A stretch of DNA of 64,000 nucleotides from positions 1 through 64,000 of the forward strand of contig NZ_KB893228.1 in the NCBI RefSeq assembly GCF_000374025.1, read 5' to 3'. Position 1 is the first letter of the stretch, and each line of letters begins with the position of its first letter. The DNA is from Spirosoma panaciterrae DSM 21099. Lineage in GTDB: Bacteria; Bacteroidota; Bacteroidia; Cytophagales; Spirosomataceae. The position numbers and the translations under genes were made by a program. The notes under the pieces were generated by a model, which saw only the letters and a program-made list of their open reading frames with translations, was not told the origin of the DNA and made no database searches. Positions 1 to 7,578 of the stretch are shown piece by piece.

Positions 1-1
1 G

Positions 2-259
2 GGCAGTTCGGTGAAAGGTAAGGGGCATATCTGTAAGTTGGGCAACAGCCGAATTCGTCAGTTGTTGTACATGGCCAGTATGCAGGCCAAGAAAACCAAT
101 CCGGCCTGTGCTGCTTTGTATGATCGGTTGGTGGGGGCAGGTAAGCCCAAGCTGGTGGCTTTGATAGCGGTGGCGCATAAGTTAGTTCGTCAGTGTTTTG
201 CCGTAGCCCGAAGTGGGGTAAACTTTGATCAAAAACTAGCCTTACCTCTTGTTTCGTAA
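2..259 (+). CDS. IS110-family transposase, C-terminal part (cut by window edge)
   Basis: The reading frame is open from the left edge, so only the last 85 or so residues are present. They match the C-terminal Transposase_20 (IS116/IS110/IS902) domain: a Gly-Ser-Ser stretch with KGKGHICKLGNSRIRQLLYM, then a conserved ALYDRLV and GKPKLVALIAVAHKLVR. In this family the N-terminal RuvC-like DEDD domain and this C-terminal serine-containing domain together carry out RNA-guided recombination with a bridge RNA. The DEDD half, if present, lies left of the window. A palindromic repeat begins 5 bases after the stop codon. Whether the element is intact cannot be judged from here. Confidence 0.85.
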   Translation, partial: GSSVKGKGHICKLGNSRIRQLLYMASMQAKKTNPACAALYDRLVGAGKPKLVALIAVAHKLVRQCFAVARSGVNFDQKLALPLVS

Positions 260-263
260 CACA

Positions 264-345
264 GTTCATTCCGACGCAGGAGGAATCTTCGGATGAGTGA
301 GAAAAAACTTTACTTATCCGAAGATTCCTCGTCCCTCGGAATGAC
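264..345. repeat. Palindromic intergenic repeat, copy 1
   Basis: Two arms of about 31 bases (264-294 and 314-345) pair with few mismatches around a short loop. The left arm carries the core CGACGCAGGAGGAATCTTCGG. A related copy lies at 1745-1815, and a fragment of the family forms the tip of the nested hairpin near 25057-25099. Such hairpins are widespread REP-like elements in Cytophagales intergenic regions. This copy directly follows the transposase end. Confidence 0.75.
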
Positions 346-422
346 AGAAAATTTAGATTACAATGTCCTTGGTCAACAGCCATTAGAAAACCCATGACGA
401 TTGACCAATAACATAAAATCAA

Positions 423-770
423 CTAAGCGAGTACCGGGCGGGGCTGGACTTCCCGGACTTCTATTTTACCCTGATAGGCCAGAATCGGGCAAGCTTTCGC
501 CATTTCAACCGCTTCGTTCAGATCAGCAGCCTTTACCCGAATCGCGCTCACGACCCGAAACATTGCATCGGACAAATACCCCTGCGAAATCGTCCGACTA
601 GGTCCCGAAATCACAACCCCAGGCTGGTTGATCAGGCTACTGCCGACAAACACGCCCTGTTCAGTCCATTGTTGAATTAACTTCGCCCAATCGGCGGAAT
701 TTTGCTTCTGCTGTTCTGGCGTCAACGTCTGCTGAAGGCCAAATTGCACTAAAAACACATATTCGTTCAT
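423..770 (-). CDS. YCII-related domain protein
   Basis: A small (about 115 aa) ferredoxin-like alpha+beta protein of the YCII/DGPF type. The first strand is NEYVFLVQFG, followed by a helix (residues 20-38), a GVFVGSSLI strand, and a C-terminal strand ending in an IEVREVQP motif. Many relatives were annotated as PhnB-like or transcription initiation proteins, but the true role is generally unknown. Two in-frame ATGs lie upstream (779, 800). I chose the ATG at 770 because the conserved fold begins there. It lies 93 bases downstream of the AraC-type regulator on the same strand, and the two may be cotranscribed. Confidence 0.75.
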   Translation of the reverse strand: MNEYVFLVQFGLQQTLTPEQQKQNSADWAKLIQQWTEQGVFVGSSLINQPGVVISGPSRTISQGYLSDAMFRVVSAIRVKAADLNEAVEMAKACPILAYQGKIEVREVQPRPVLA

Positions 771-863
771 GATCGTCATCGTTTTGTTTTGGCGACGCAT
801 CTCGCGTCTAACTTTGCAAAACTACCCTGACGATCGGCCCCGAAATTGTAAAAAATCACTGAT

Positions 864-1700
864 TTACCAGTAGCGACCTGCTTTAAAAAACTGCTGTGGG
901 GCCTGTCCGGCAAACGATTTGAAATCGTTGATAAAATGGGCCTGATCGAAGTAACCAGCCGCGTGAGCCGTCTCGGTCAGACTTATGCCGGGCGCGTATT
1001 GACTGATGATATGCCGGAAGCGAACAATTTCGGAAAACTGCTTGGGTGAGGTGCCCACCCTACGCCGAAACCGTTTTTCGAACGGATCGCGACTGATGGG
1101 TAAATCAGCCAGCAGCTCTTTTATGCGGATAGATCCATTGGTTTGCTGAATGGTCCGAATCGCATTTGAAACCAGGGGATCGGTTGCCACTCCATTCATT
1201 CGACGGATCAGAAAATTCTCTATAATGGACACCCGCTGTTGATTGGTGTTCGCTTCGGCCAGTTGTTCTTCCACATCCCGAATTATCTGCTGAGGAAACA
1301 ACGAATCGAGCGACACGTTTAACCCAAATAGTTCGTGAATCGGATCACGTAGTAACGTAGCGGCTGCTCCTTCCTGAAAAATCACCAACAGATTAGCCGT
1401 TTCGCTGGCGTAGTTTACCAACCGGGTCGTGTTTCGGAGGCCCGTTATGGCCGATGTGGGCAATGTAGTTTCGGTTGTTTCGCCCGTATAACTCACTCCA
1501 CCCCTATACCGAAAGGCCATGACCACCGACGTTGCGGGCAGGATTTTATTGACCATCCCCAGATCGCTTTCGATGATCATAAACCGCTTTACCAGATGGC
1601 TCAACTGGGCCGTGGGCAGAAATAGCTCGGTGTTCATGTCAGGAGATTGTATAAAACCAACTGCTCCTTCGGCAACAGATTTTGGAGCTATTTCATTCAA
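864..1700 (-). CDS. AraC-family transcriptional regulator
   Basis: Full-length regulator (278 aa). The C-terminal third is an AraC/XylS DNA-binding domain with two helix-turn-helix units: the first around GSIRIKELLADLPISRDPFEKRF, the second around SLTETAHAAGYFDQAHFINDFK with the usual GYFDQAHF signature. It ends near SPKQFSEIVRF and a short tail. The N-terminal 150 residues resemble the DUF6597 sensor domain found in many small AraC regulators; no ligand can be named. It probably controls the YCII gene that follows. A TAnnTTTG-like -7 box is present on the minus strand at 1715-1722, but no -33 box was found. Confidence 0.88.
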   Translation of the reverse strand: MNEIAPKSVAEGAVGFIQSPDMNTELFLPTAQLSHLVKRFMIIESDLGMVNKILPATSVVMAFRYRGGVSYTGETTETTLPTSAITGLRNTTRLVNYASETANLLVIFQEGAAATLLRDPIHELFGLNVSLDSLFPQQIIRDVEEQLAEANTNQQRVSIIENFLIRRMNGVATDPLVSNAIRTIQQTNGSIRIKELLADLPISRDPFEKRFRRRVGTSPKQFSEIVRFRHIISQYAPGISLTETAHAAGYFDQAHFINDFKSFAGQAPQQFFKAGRYW

Positions 1701-1744
1701 ATAGGAAAGCGGTTCAAACGTAACCCGACTGAGTCATAATAGTT

Positions 1745-1815
1745 TTTCTGTCATCCCGACGCAGGAGGGATCTTCGGGTGAGTCGATAGAATAGTCAGCG
1801 TCGGGATGACAGAAA
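1745..1815. repeat. Palindromic intergenic repeat, copy 2
   Basis: Perfect 18-bp terminal arms (1745-1762 and 1798-1815, TTTCTGTCATCCCGACGC). The left side continues with AGGAGGGATCTTCGGGTGAG, the same core as the repeat at 264-345, but the matching right-hand segment is missing, so this looks like a shortened copy. It sits between the AraC regulator and the propeller-like gene, where it may act as a hairpin at transcript ends. Confidence 0.75.
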
Positions 1816-1860
1816 GCGATTGCAACAAACATAGAAAAACGTACGGGATTATCCTGAATC

Positions 1861-2655
1861 TCAGTCGATTGCCGACACCACCACATAATTGTCGTTTCGC
1901 GTGATGCCATAGAGAATAACCTTGTTTTTTACGCTTCGGTCGATAGCAAACGCCTGTCCTTCGCTCTGCGTCGGAATGGTTTTTACGTACTGCAGCGTGT
2001 GGCCACGTTCGGGGAGTTTGAGCACATAGAGTTCCGGTTTATCGTGCCCGGTGCAGTAAATAAAGCCATCCTTACTCCAGGTTCCACCCGACGTGCTGTA
2101 GGGCGAGAAGGCCTGTAACACATTCGCCGGAAACGCCCAAGCCTCCACCTGCTGCCAGCTTTCAGTAAATTTCACCAGCGTAGTCCAGCGATTATCACGC
2201 CCTTCGGCCATGGCTTTGTTCGAGTAATTGGCAAAAGCGACCCACCAGTATCCATTATGAAAATCAGCCCAGGTTACAGACCCTGGAAAAAGCCCGAAAC
2301 TATGATTTCCGATGTGCTTCAGCGTGCGTGTATCGAAGATTTCGATTGAACTGGCCATCGGAATATCCGGGTAGTTGGAATGCGTACAATACAGTTTCTG
2401 TCCGATCACAACCCCACTGTTCATGTGCTTCAGTAACCCGGTCGTATCTTCCCAGGAAGCTACCTGTTTGCCATCGGCTTTCGCATGTTTGGTGAGTGAG
2501 TGGTTATTAATGACGTAGAAGTGCGTTTGATCAACGGCTACGCCCTGTTGCACCTGTTTGAGTTGGAACCGCTGAATTTCGGTTGCTTTCTGTGCCAGCG
2601 CGATTAATGGGGAGGTCAGATAGAGCAATATGCCCAGCAACGGATAAAATCGCAT
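1861..2655 (-). CDS. Secreted beta-propeller-like protein of unknown function
   Basis: 264 aa with a clear Sec signal peptide (MRFYPLLGILLYLTSPLIALAQ, cleavage near residue 22). The mature part has repeated short strands of WD/NHL-propeller character, such as QGVAVDQTHFYVINN, SSIEIFDTRTLKHIGN, GSVTWADFHNGYWWVAFAN and LYVLKLPERGHTLQYVKTIP. This suggests a small six- or seven-bladed propeller. No catalytic motif is visible. It may resemble proteins annotated as cycloisomerases, but I would not assign an activity. It runs opposite to truC, whose ATG is 59 bases away. Confidence 0.6.
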   Translation of the reverse strand: MRFYPLLGILLYLTSPLIALAQKATEIQRFQLKQVQQGVAVDQTHFYVINNHSLTKHAKADGKQVASWEDTTGLLKHMNSGVVIGQKLYCTHSNYPDIPMASSIEIFDTRTLKHIGNHSFGLFPGSVTWADFHNGYWWVAFANYSNKAMAEGRDNRWTTLVKFTESWQQVEAWAFPANVLQAFSPYSTSGGTWSKDGFIYCTGHDKPELYVLKLPERGHTLQYVKTIPTQSEGQAFAIDRSVKNKVILYGITRNDNYVVVSAID

Positions 2656-2714
2656 AGTTTTGGGATTCGATTGAAACGGCCGAAAGTTACGAGTCAGCCG
2701 CTACTTCTCTGCTT

Positions 2715-3428
2715 ATGCCTACTACAAGTCCTAATGAATCCCTCCCACTTTCCATTCTCTATCAATCGGCCGATCTGGTGGCGATCAACAAACCGCATGG
2801 GTTATTGGTCCATCGGTCGCCCATGGCCAGCGATGCCAGTGAGTTTGCCGTCCAACTCCTTCGGGACCAACTAGGCCAGCGCGTTTACCCCGTACACCGA
2901 TTAGACCGTAAAACCGGAGGTGTGCTACTGTTTGCCCTCACCGAAGCTATGAACTCACTTATGCAGCAGCAGTTTATGGGAAGTGACATTGAGAAAACCT
3001 ACCTCGCCATCGTGCGCGGCTATACACCTGACGAACTAGTGATTGATTATGCCCTACGAAACGACGAAACGGGTGTAGTTCAGGACGCCGTGACTAACCT
3101 CAAAACCCTACAACGCACCGAAATCCCTTTGCCATTTGGTAAACACCCCACCTCCCGCTATTCGCTGGTCGAACTAACACCTACTACGGGTCGGATGCAT
3201 CAACTCCGCAAGCATATGGCCCATATCCTCCACCCCATCATCGGCGATAGGCCACATGGCTGCAACAAGCAGAACAAGCTTTTTAAGGAGCAATTCGCCA
3301 TGAACACCATGCTACTCCACGCCCAACAGCTTGAATTTACTCACCCCATCACATCAGATCGGATTACAATTTCAGCACCTTGGCAAACCGAATTTGAGCG
3401 AATATGGGGCGAGTTGTTCGGGAAGTGA
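2715..3428 (+). CDS. truC: RluA-family RNA pseudouridine synthase, probably TruC type
   Basis: 237 aa, the size of TruC, which makes pseudouridine 65 in tRNA. The fold starts with the strand LVAINKPHGLLVHRS. The catalytic motif YPVHRLDRKTGGVLLFA has its aspartate at D64. The conserved TGRMHQLRKHMAHILHPIIGD segment contains the RxHQLRxH-like binding motif, and HAQQLEFTHP lies near the C-terminus. There is no S4 domain, which fits TruC better than RluC or RluD. The start ATG at 2715 places the domain directly at the N-terminus. It is the last typical gene before the AT-rich island. Confidence 0.85.
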   Translation: MPTTSPNESLPLSILYQSADLVAINKPHGLLVHRSPMASDASEFAVQLLRDQLGQRVYPVHRLDRKTGGVLLFALTEAMNSLMQQQFMGSDIEKTYLAIVRGYTPDELVIDYALRNDETGVVQDAVTNLKTLQRTEIPLPFGKHPTSRYSLVELTPTTGRMHQLRKHMAHILHPIIGDRPHGCNKQNKLFKEQFAMNTMLLHAQQLEFTHPITSDRITISAPWQTEFERIWGELFGK

Positions 3429-3902
3429 TAGTTAGATTTTATACTACTTTTTTCACGAATTCCCTTCTATTTAACATAACTAAGGTCATTCGGTGTACGC
3501 CCAAGATACGGCTAATTCCGCAGACCAATATTTTTTATCGAGCAGTTTACGAATCTCCTTTGCCAGTCAACTTAAGTCGCTTACATTTTCGTCATTTGAG
3601 ACGACCAAGAATTATATTCTCTGATTCTTGCTGGGTGAGGATTTCTTTTGTTAGTTACGACATCAAGTTGAGTTAGATTTCAATCGCTAAACCCAAAAAG
3701 GCCAAGACATTCGGATTGGTGTTGTTAACTGGTTAAATCCTTTTTATTCCAAAACAATAAAATGAGATTTTTATCAGGAAATATTGACCTAAAAAATAAA
3801 ATAGTACTTTTAAATTGTAGAGTAAGACGTAAGGATATATTGGTTAATTAAACGCTAATTATAGCGACTCAAGGAAACTTAACAAACTTATATCTATTTA
3901 TT
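3429..3902. other. AT-rich gene-free stretch, left border of the island
   Basis: About 470 bases with many runs of A and T and clearly lower GC than truC. A 90-residue reading frame on the plus strand (3404-3676) resembles nothing and overlaps truC, so I do not call it. The minus strand carries a decayed helix-turn-helix-like frame (separate entry). The last 150 bases probably hold the promoter of the defence genes, but no clean TAnnTTTG box was found. Confidence 0.5.
3439..3651 (-). pseudogene. Possible decayed recombinase C-terminus with helix-turn-helix
   Basis: One minus-strand frame reads through three internal stops: TKEILTQQESENIILGRLK, stop, RKCKRLKLTGKGDS, stop, TAR, stop, then KILVCGISRILGVHRMTLV. 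The last part has the pattern of a resolvase/invertase-type helix-turn-helix (xISRILGVxRxT), and the basic LKLTGKG stretch before it sits where serine recombinases have their linker. This was read by eye from hand translation and may be chance. If real, it marks the edge of the acquired island. Confidence 0.25.
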
Positions 3903-5099
3903 GTGAATACACAATTCTCAGCCGGCCCTCAAGCACTTGGATATTTATACCAAGCTCGTTATTCATTATTCACATTATTATCTGATGATCGTCAGGAAGC
4001 AGCTGTGATTATAGAAGGTCTTGACGATGTAGCTGTTGTTGGAGAAAGTCAGATTAAGCTAGAACAGCTAAAGCATCACATAAATAAATCGGCTACATTG
4101 ACCAACTATAGTCCAGAACTATGGAAAACGATACGTGTATGGAGTAAATCGCTAGAAGAGGGCGATTGGCAACCTGAAGATGTTACATTAAATCTTATTA
4201 CAACTGCTCAAGCTGAAAAGGGCTCAATAGCTACTTTGTTGAGGAGAGATAAGGATAGAGATGAGAAAGAGGCACACAATCTCATTTTAAAAATTGCGGA
4301 TGAATCAAAGAACCAAGCACTAGCCCCAGCTTTCGCAGCCTTTAGAGGCTTGCGATCAACTCAACAGGAACGGCTGATTAGAGCAATTACGGTCGTAGAT
4401 GCCTCACCAAGTATTCAGGATACGACCCCATTAATTAAGCAAAAACTCGGTATAGCAACAACACAAGATAATATTACTTCATTATACGAACGCTTGGAAG
4501 GTTGGTGGTTCTCTAAAGTTGTTACGCATTTGATAAATGGGTCAAACCAGCCAATCACGCAGTTCGAATTATACGAAAAAATTGTTTCTATAGCCGACCA
4601 ACTTAAGCGTACTAGTTTACCTATTGATTATTTCGACGCTGAGCCACCTGATGAGTATTTTACCAGCAGTGATGGAATGCTTTTCGTCCATCAACTTAAG
4701 CAATTAAAACTGAACACGAAAAGGGTACGTAATGCCGTCCTAGATTATTATAGAGCCTTTGAGCAACGTTCGCGGTGGGCGCGCGAGAAATTATATATTG
4801 ATGATGAGCTAATATTTTATGAAAAGCGTCTTGTTCAGGAATGGGAACGATATGTGGCGATTTTACAAGATGAAATAACTGAAAATGAATTCGAAAGCGA
4901 TGATAATTGTATAACATTTGGCAAGCGAGTATTATCCTGGATGGAAACCAAAGAGTTACCAATCAGGTCTAGTATGCCCTTAGGGCATGAATACGTTACA
5001 CGCGGGAGTTATCATATCTTGGCTGATATGTATCCTCCGCATGTTTACTGGCATCCGAAATTTTTAGATTATTTAGATAAAATATTAGCTTCTAAATAG
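3903..5099 (+). CDS. ABC-3C / Lamassu-type effector with Cap4-like nuclease domain
   Basis: 398 aa, GTG start. The N-terminus has the DUF4297/Cap4-like pattern: GPQALGYLYQARYSLFTLL, then IIEGLDDV (E38, D41, D42) and KLEQLKHH (Q55, K57). This is the E...D...QxK arrangement of PD-(D/E)xK-type dsDNA nucleases. Residues 150-398 look like the helical C-terminal region that ties such effectors to their ATPase. It heads a three-gene run (1 base to the next gene, then 31), in the order nuclease, middle, ATPase, which is that of DdmABC and Lamassu. Inferred role: DNA cleavage against phage or plasmid once the ATPase is triggered. AT-rich codon use suggests transfer. Confidence 0.72.
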   Translation: MNTQFSAGPQALGYLYQARYSLFTLLSDDRQEAAVIIEGLDDVAVVGESQIKLEQLKHHINKSATLTNYSPELWKTIRVWSKSLEEGDWQPEDVTLNLITTAQAEKGSIATLLRRDKDRDEKEAHNLILKIADESKNQALAPAFAAFRGLRSTQQERLIRAITVVDASPSIQDTTPLIKQKLGIATTQDNITSLYERLEGWWFSKVVTHLINGSNQPITQFELYEKIVSIADQLKRTSLPIDYFDAEPPDEYFTSSDGMLFVHQLKQLKLNTKRVRNAVLDYYRAFEQRSRWAREKLYIDDELIFYEKRLVQEWERYVAILQDEITENEFESDDNCITFGKRVLSWMETKELPIRSSMPLGHEYVTRGSYHILADMYPPHVYWHPKFLDYLDKILASK

Positions 5100-5100
5100 C

Positions 5101-5589
5101 ATGTTATCTTGGAGCGAACGTCCGGTTGAAATAGCCAACCTTTTTAATCCCGCATTTTGCGCTTTATTACTACGACAAGCCATTACCGAATACGAAAAAA
5201 AAGGCGGCAAAGGCCTCGACTATCCTTTGGTCTTTTTAATGCTCCCCCTGATATTACATAAGTTTTCGCGTGAGTTATTGCCTGCAACAACAAAGACCAA
5301 ACTGCATACCTGGCTCCAAGACCACCAAGAAGTGCGGGTTGGCTTAGACCAAAGAATATCTTCATTAGCTAATTACACCAAAGAAGCCATCATATATGGA
5401 TTACAATTTAAACTATTAGCTTTCGATGAAACTGGTGCCTTGACTGCTCCGAAACGTCGCTTACCTAAGTTTGATGCTGGTGATTCTGAAGCAGCCTCTT
5501 GTTTTGACAAAGCAGCAATGCTAGGACGCTGGTTTGTCAATGCTGGTAACACAGCCACTCTGCTATCTATGTGGGGAATTCGTCTATAA
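5101..5589 (+). CDS. ABC-3C middle component (DdmB/LmuC-like)
   Basis: 162 aa, starting one base after the effector stop, so probably translationally coupled. The sequence is mainly helical and has no enzyme motif. It opens with ERPVEIANLFNPAFCALLLRQAI, a pattern seen in the three-component ABC system middle proteins (EIA.L.NPAF...LL...). It continues with YPLVFLMLPLILH and a central LPATTKTKLHTWLQ. These small proteins bridge the effector and the ATPase. Assignment rests on position plus the N-terminal pattern. The C-terminus (GRWFVNAGNTATLLSMWGIRL) also fits the family, where a GRWF-like motif is common. Confidence 0.75.
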   Translation: MLSWSERPVEIANLFNPAFCALLLRQAITEYEKKGGKGLDYPLVFLMLPLILHKFSRELLPATTKTKLHTWLQDHQEVRVGLDQRISSLANYTKEAIIYGLQFKLLAFDETGALTAPKRRLPKFDAGDSEAASCFDKAAMLGRWFVNAGNTATLLSMWGIRL

Positions 5590-5620
5590 ATCGAATTTTA
5601 TATTTTAAATTAAAAAAGCC

Positions 5621-7573
5621 TTGCAAATAAAATCAATCCTTCTGTATAACCTAAAAGGTAATATACGCTCGCTTGACTTTAAAATAGGAGCTGTCAATAT
5701 TATAACCGGAGAGTCTCGAACTGGAAAATCAGCCATCATTGATATTTTGGATTATTGCTTAGGGCGCTCAACTTTTAATGTGTTTGAGGGTGTTAATCGG
5801 GATGTCATATCTTGGTATGGAGTTGTATTGCAGCTTGGAGATAATCAAATTTTAATTGCCAAACCAGCACCGGAGGGCTTAGCAACAACCCAAAGTCAAG
5901 CTTATTGGGAAGAAGCACATAGTATTACTATTCCTCCTTTAAATCAGCTTGTTCCAAATACCAATGATGAAGGAGTTAACCAAAATCTATCAAGGCTACT
6001 AGGTATCTCTCCAAATCAAACAGTTGTAGCTGAAGGGCGGACAATGTCTTCTTTTCAAGCTACACTTGACCATACGAAGTACTATTTATTCCAAGATCAA
6101 GGCCTTGTGGCGAACAAAAAACTTTTATTCTGGCGTCAAGCCGAAGGTTATATAGCGCAGCATATTAAAGATACTATTCCTTATTTCTTGGGTGCGGTGC
6201 AGGAAAAACGCCTACAGTTAATTCAGCAATTGCGAGACAGTCGACGCCAGTTAAAACTTATTCAACAAGAAATTAAAGAATCAGAAGCGATTGTCAAAAA
6301 TCAGAATGAAGGTGCGCGCAAACTACTTGAAGAGTCAAAAGCAATCGGTATATACGAAGGAGAGATAAATAACAATCTGTCAAATGACTCTCTTATAGAA
6401 GCGCTCAGACGTGTCTCCGAATGGACTCCCAATCAAACAATCGGAATAGTAGGTAGTCCAATAGAAACTGAGCGCCAGAAAGCTAAAGATATACGGCGTT
6501 CTTTTCGTCTTAAACAGGATGAAATACAAGAAACTTTAAATTATTTAAAACAGGCTGACGGCTTTGCCAATGAAGCCAATGAACAAGCTGCGCGATTAAG
6601 TGCTGTTAAAATTTTTGGAAATGGAAAGGTAAATTATGAACTGTGTCCATTATGTGAGTCGAAGTTAGAAACACCAACACCTTCTGTCCAAGCCGTTTTA
6701 GGAGCCTTTAATCGCATTCGTGCAAGTGTTGACAATATCCAACGGGAACGACCGCGTGTGGAAAATTACCTGGAAAAATTATATAATGAGTTGCAGGTCA
6801 TACGCCAAGAAGCGCGAGTTGCTGAACAGCGCGTAAACGCATTAGTTCAAGAAGAAGAAGCCGCTATTCGTCTAGGTGAAATAAACGTTCAGGCTGCTCG
6901 AGTCTCCGGTCGAGTAAGCTTGTATCTAGAAAATTTGAAGACAATTGAGCCAAATTCTAATTTACAGGAACAAGCTAATAAACTAATACCTTTTATAAAG
7001 GACTTAGAAGAGCAACTTGATATAGAACAGGTAGATGAAATAATGGCTTCAATCCTAAATGTCATTGGTGCTCAGATGACATTACGCGCTACAAAGCTTC
7101 AACTTGAACACGCTAACGAATCACGTTATCGGCTTGATACTAAGAAGCTAACCGTTATCGCAGACTCACCAGACCGCCCAATTGGTATGGAGCGTATGGG
7201 AAGTGCAGAAAACTGGCTTGGATGTCATCTTATCACATTATTATCATTACATGAGTACTTTATCAAAAAAAACCGACCGGTGCCTAATTTTTTAGTACTT
7301 GATCAGCCCTCACAAGTCTATTTTCCATCCGAAGTGGCTTATAAATCTTTGGATGGAAAATCTCAAGATTTACAGCAAGCGGGGGCGGATGTACTTGCAG
7401 TACAACGAATGTTTAATTTACTTTTTGAAGTAACACAAGAATTACATCCTAACTTACAAGTAATTGTAATCGAACATGCTAATTTAAAAGATGATCGGTT
7501 TCAGAAAGCATTAGTAGAAGAGCCTTGGACCGACGGCAGAGCCCTTATTCCTCTAGATTGGCTTAATAAGTAA
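5621..7573 (+). CDS. SMC/Rad50-like ATPase, DUF3732 type, of an ABC-3C defence system
   Basis: 650 aa, TTG start (no ATG fits the conserved N-terminal strand IKSILLYNLKG). Walker A is GESRTGKS with K36. A long charged coiled coil (about 195-520) contains CPLC (C342, C345), which looks like a Rad50-type zinc hook at the coil apex. After the coil come a signature-like MGSAENWLG, Walker B FLVLDQPSQVYFPSE (D561, with Q562 in place of the usual glutamate, as typical for DUF3732), and an H-loop-like VIVIEHANL. Members of this family sense invading DNA and release the nuclease partner. Gene order fits DdmC/LmuB. Confidence 0.85.
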   Translation: MQIKSILLYNLKGNIRSLDFKIGAVNIITGESRTGKSAIIDILDYCLGRSTFNVFEGVNRDVISWYGVVLQLGDNQILIAKPAPEGLATTQSQAYWEEAHSITIPPLNQLVPNTNDEGVNQNLSRLLGISPNQTVVAEGRTMSSFQATLDHTKYYLFQDQGLVANKKLLFWRQAEGYIAQHIKDTIPYFLGAVQEKRLQLIQQLRDSRRQLKLIQQEIKESEAIVKNQNEGARKLLEESKAIGIYEGEINNNLSNDSLIEALRRVSEWTPNQTIGIVGSPIETERQKAKDIRRSFRLKQDEIQETLNYLKQADGFANEANEQAARLSAVKIFGNGKVNYELCPLCESKLETPTPSVQAVLGAFNRIRASVDNIQRERPRVENYLEKLYNELQVIRQEARVAEQRVNALVQEEEAAIRLGEINVQAARVSGRVSLYLENLKTIEPNSNLQEQANKLIPFIKDLEEQLDIEQVDEIMASILNVIGAQMTLRATKLQLEHANESRYRLDTKKLTVIADSPDRPIGMERMGSAENWLGCHLITLLSLHEYFIKKNRPVPNFLVLDQPSQVYFPSEVAYKSLDGKSQDLQQAGADVLAVQRMFNLLFEVTQELHPNLQVIVIEHANLKDDRFQKALVEEPWTDGRALIPLDWLNK

Positions 7574-7578
7574 TGCCA

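Noticed and set aside
3439-3651. Treating the decayed recombinase-like frame as a working integrase
   Set aside because: Three stops interrupt it and only a short helix-turn-helix pattern is left; it is listed only as a weak pseudogene.
3404-3676. Plus-strand frame of 90 codons after truC
   Set aside because: It overlaps the end of truC, lies in AT-rich DNA and has no similarity to known proteins. Composition looks non-coding.
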